Below are positions 62,409 to 64,000 of a DNA stretch of 64,000 bases, piece after piece (within the stretch, counting starts at the first letter, position 1; each line of letters opens with the position of its first letter). The DNA comes from Adiantum capillus-veneris. Its lineage: Eukaryota; Streptophyta; Polypodiopsida; Polypodiales; Pteridaceae. The translations under genes and the position numbers were made by a program. The stretch spans positions 42,815,537 to 42,879,536 of the forward strand of contig CM043966.1 of assembly GCA_014529385.2 (NCBI GenBank), read 5' to 3'. Below the pieces are notes generated by a model. It was not told the DNA's origin and ran no database searches. It saw nothing but the letters and a program-made list of their open reading frames with translations.

Positions 62409-64000
62409 ATGCGTTGCCATTATTGTAAAGCCAATGATCACTTGATCAAGTCGTGTCTTAAGTTGAAGGCCAAAGAGGCTAAGAAGAAAGAGGGTGGTTC
62501 CATTGCAAATGCTGGTTCCACTACAAATGCAGCCATTGTTGAGTCTTCTGTGAAAGGAGACTGTGTTGCTGATGTTGATGTAGAATGGGCTTTTAGCGCA
62601 GAGCGCACTTACAATCCCGCTGTCCATGATGCATGCTTGTCAGTTGATGCAGATTCACATGTGTGGTATTTCAACAGTGGTGCTACAAAGCACATTACCT
62701 CACATCGTGAATTGTTTACCTCTCTCGAGTCTGTCCCTCATGGGAATTCAGTCCCTTGTGCCAATAACACCTCTTATCCACTTCAAGGAGTTGGAAAGAT
62801 TGTGCTCATTGCTGCTAATGGTAGTTCCTTCACACTTGTTGATGCACTTTATGTACCTCGGATCAAGAAGAATCTCTTGTCTGTATCCGCACTTGCTAGA
62901 CTTGAACTTGTAGTCAAATTTGTGGATGATAGATGTACAGTTCATGATCTCAGTTTTGGTGATGAAATTGTTGCATCTGGCCTTTTGTGCCGTGGGCTGT
63001 ATAAGCTCACTTTGCATGACAAGTGTGGACAAAATTTTGCAAATACTGTTGCAGATTCAAGGGCTATTTCACATGCAAAACTTTGGCATGCACGTTTTGG
63101 TCATCTGAAGTTTGCCAGTTTGCTGTGTTTGCAGAAATCTGATATGGTTGCTTCTTTGCCGCCTCTTGAAGCACCTGCCAAACATGTTTGTGAAGGCTGT
63201 ATTTTGGGTAAGATGCAGCGTTCTAAATTTCCAAAGGATGGTTCAGTTCGGGCCACATGCAGGTTGCAGCTTGTTCATAGTGATGTTTGTGGGCCCATGC
63301 AAACTCCGTCCATGGGCAATTATCTGTACTTCGTGACTTTCATTGATGATTACTCCAGGTATGCATGGGTATTTTCGCTTAAAGCAAAGTCCGAAGTTTT
63401 TATGTGCTTCAAATAGTTTTTGGCTATGGCTGAAAATGTCTCAAAATGTACTATGGACACCCTCCGTTTTGATCAAGGGGGGGAGTATATGTCTCATGAA
63501 TTTAATGCATTTCTGGCTAGTCTTGGGATAAAACACCAATGTACAGTGCCTTATACACCTTAGCAAAATGGTCTTGCTGAGAGGAAAAAAAGGTCACTGA
63601 CGGAAATGGCACGATGTATGGTCAAAAGTCAAGCTTTGCCGCATTCTTTTTGGCTTGAGGCCATCATGTGTGCCACTTATGTACTTAACAGGTGTCCTAC
63701 GAAAGCTTTGTAGTCTATTACTCCATATGAAGCATGGCATGATAGAAAGCCTTCTATTGAGCACATGTGTGTTTTTGGCTGTTATGCATATGCTTTGGTG
63801 CCACAAGTGCAACACAGAAAATTGGATAATAAGGCTGTCAAATGTATTTTTGTTGGTTATGGTGCTGAAAGCAAAGGTTACAGGTTGTATCATCCGCAAA
63901 CAAAACATATTCTGGTTTCTCAGGATGTAGTGTTTGTGGAAGATTCTATTCAGACAGTATGTAAACTCACAGGACATTTATGGCACTTTGTTGCCTCTTT
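62409..64000 (+). pseudogene. Copia F zinc knuckle, protease and integrase
   Basis: One frame runs from the knuckle CHYCKANDHLIKSC through a protease (WYFNSGATKHITSHRE, YPLQGVGKIVL, ALYVPRIKKNLLSVSAL), the pre-integrase zinc segment (LWHARFGHLKFASLLCL ... CEGCILGK) and the integrase core (LVHSDVCGPM; then FDQGGEYMS; then YTP-stop-QNGLAERK) to CIFVGYGAESKGYR at the window end. The protease triad is Asn-Ser-Gly instead of Asp-Ser-Gly. TAG codons at 63414, 63561 and 63711 each replace a Gln seen in the family. Confidence 0.92.

Larger units (their letters stand above)
60981..64000 (+). mobile_element. Copia element F, 5' part (continues past the window)
   Basis: A 227-bp 5' LTR, an initiator-Met primer site, gag, protease and integrase in Ty1/copia order. 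The right end is outside the window. The coding sequence has one frameshift and six in-frame stops. Confidence 0.92.

Overview
The window looks like gene-free heterochromatic DNA from a land plant with a very large, repeat-rich nuclear genome. I found no rRNA, tRNA, CRISPR array or operon, and no open reading frame that must belong to a host gene. Almost everything recognisable is LTR retrotransposon: Ty1/copia elements with initiator-Met primer sites (TGGTATCAGAGC), Ty3/gypsy elements of chromovirus, Tat-like and env-position-ORF types, one small DNA transposon, and many GA/CT and TG tracts. A fern or another large-genome plant is plausible, but that is inference from style only.

Layout. 1-2261: low-information DNA with a TG microsatellite and a minus-strand gag-like scrap. 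2262-2636: solo LTR with an internal tandem duplication. 3060-5668: decayed copia remnant, interrupted at 4000-5210. 5674 to about 8210: minus-strand non-autonomous copia element (H1). 8280-10800: minus-oriented LTR fragments related to the chromovirus LTR. 11280-24042: copia element C (TSD TTAGC), carrying a complete 7100-bp chromovirus B nested in its gag (12820-19919, TSD AGATG). Both sit in the 3' LTR of minus-strand gypsy element D. 24301-33429: gypsy E (minus), with two long LTRs and a Tat-like gag-PR-RT-RNH-aRNH-INT order. 33430-38044: minus-strand coiled-coil and env-position ORFs of elements D and J. About 38100-41400: plus-strand gypsy K. 43170-49641: plus-strand gypsy I, with a 218-bp MITE at 44746-44963 and a long 3' ORF region. 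49642-60980: second minus-strand non-autonomous copia (H2), split by the young element L (51124-60020, TSD ATCTT). 60981-64000: 5' part of copia F, running off the window.

Most notable is element L. It is 8897 bp, its 576-bp LTRs differ at only two positions by eye, and it has perfect target duplications, a tRNA-Asp-type primer site and a purine tract. It carries three long intact ORFs (249, 784 and 696 aa) encoding an unknown protein, Gag with four zinc knuckles, and a retropepsin followed by W-[VI]-P-K repeats. It has no reverse transcriptase or integrase. A canonical minus-1 slippery heptamer (G_GGA_AAA) lies where Gag meets Pro. It therefore looks like a recently mobile, structurally competent but enzyme-dependent retrotransposon. 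Only C and E keep recognisable reverse transcriptase; the other gypsy elements are internal-deletion derivatives.

Decay signatures are consistent. In copia F all six in-frame stops fit CAG/CAA to TAG/TAA changes, and similar C-to-T nonsense changes occur in C and H2, as expected of methylated, silenced transposons.
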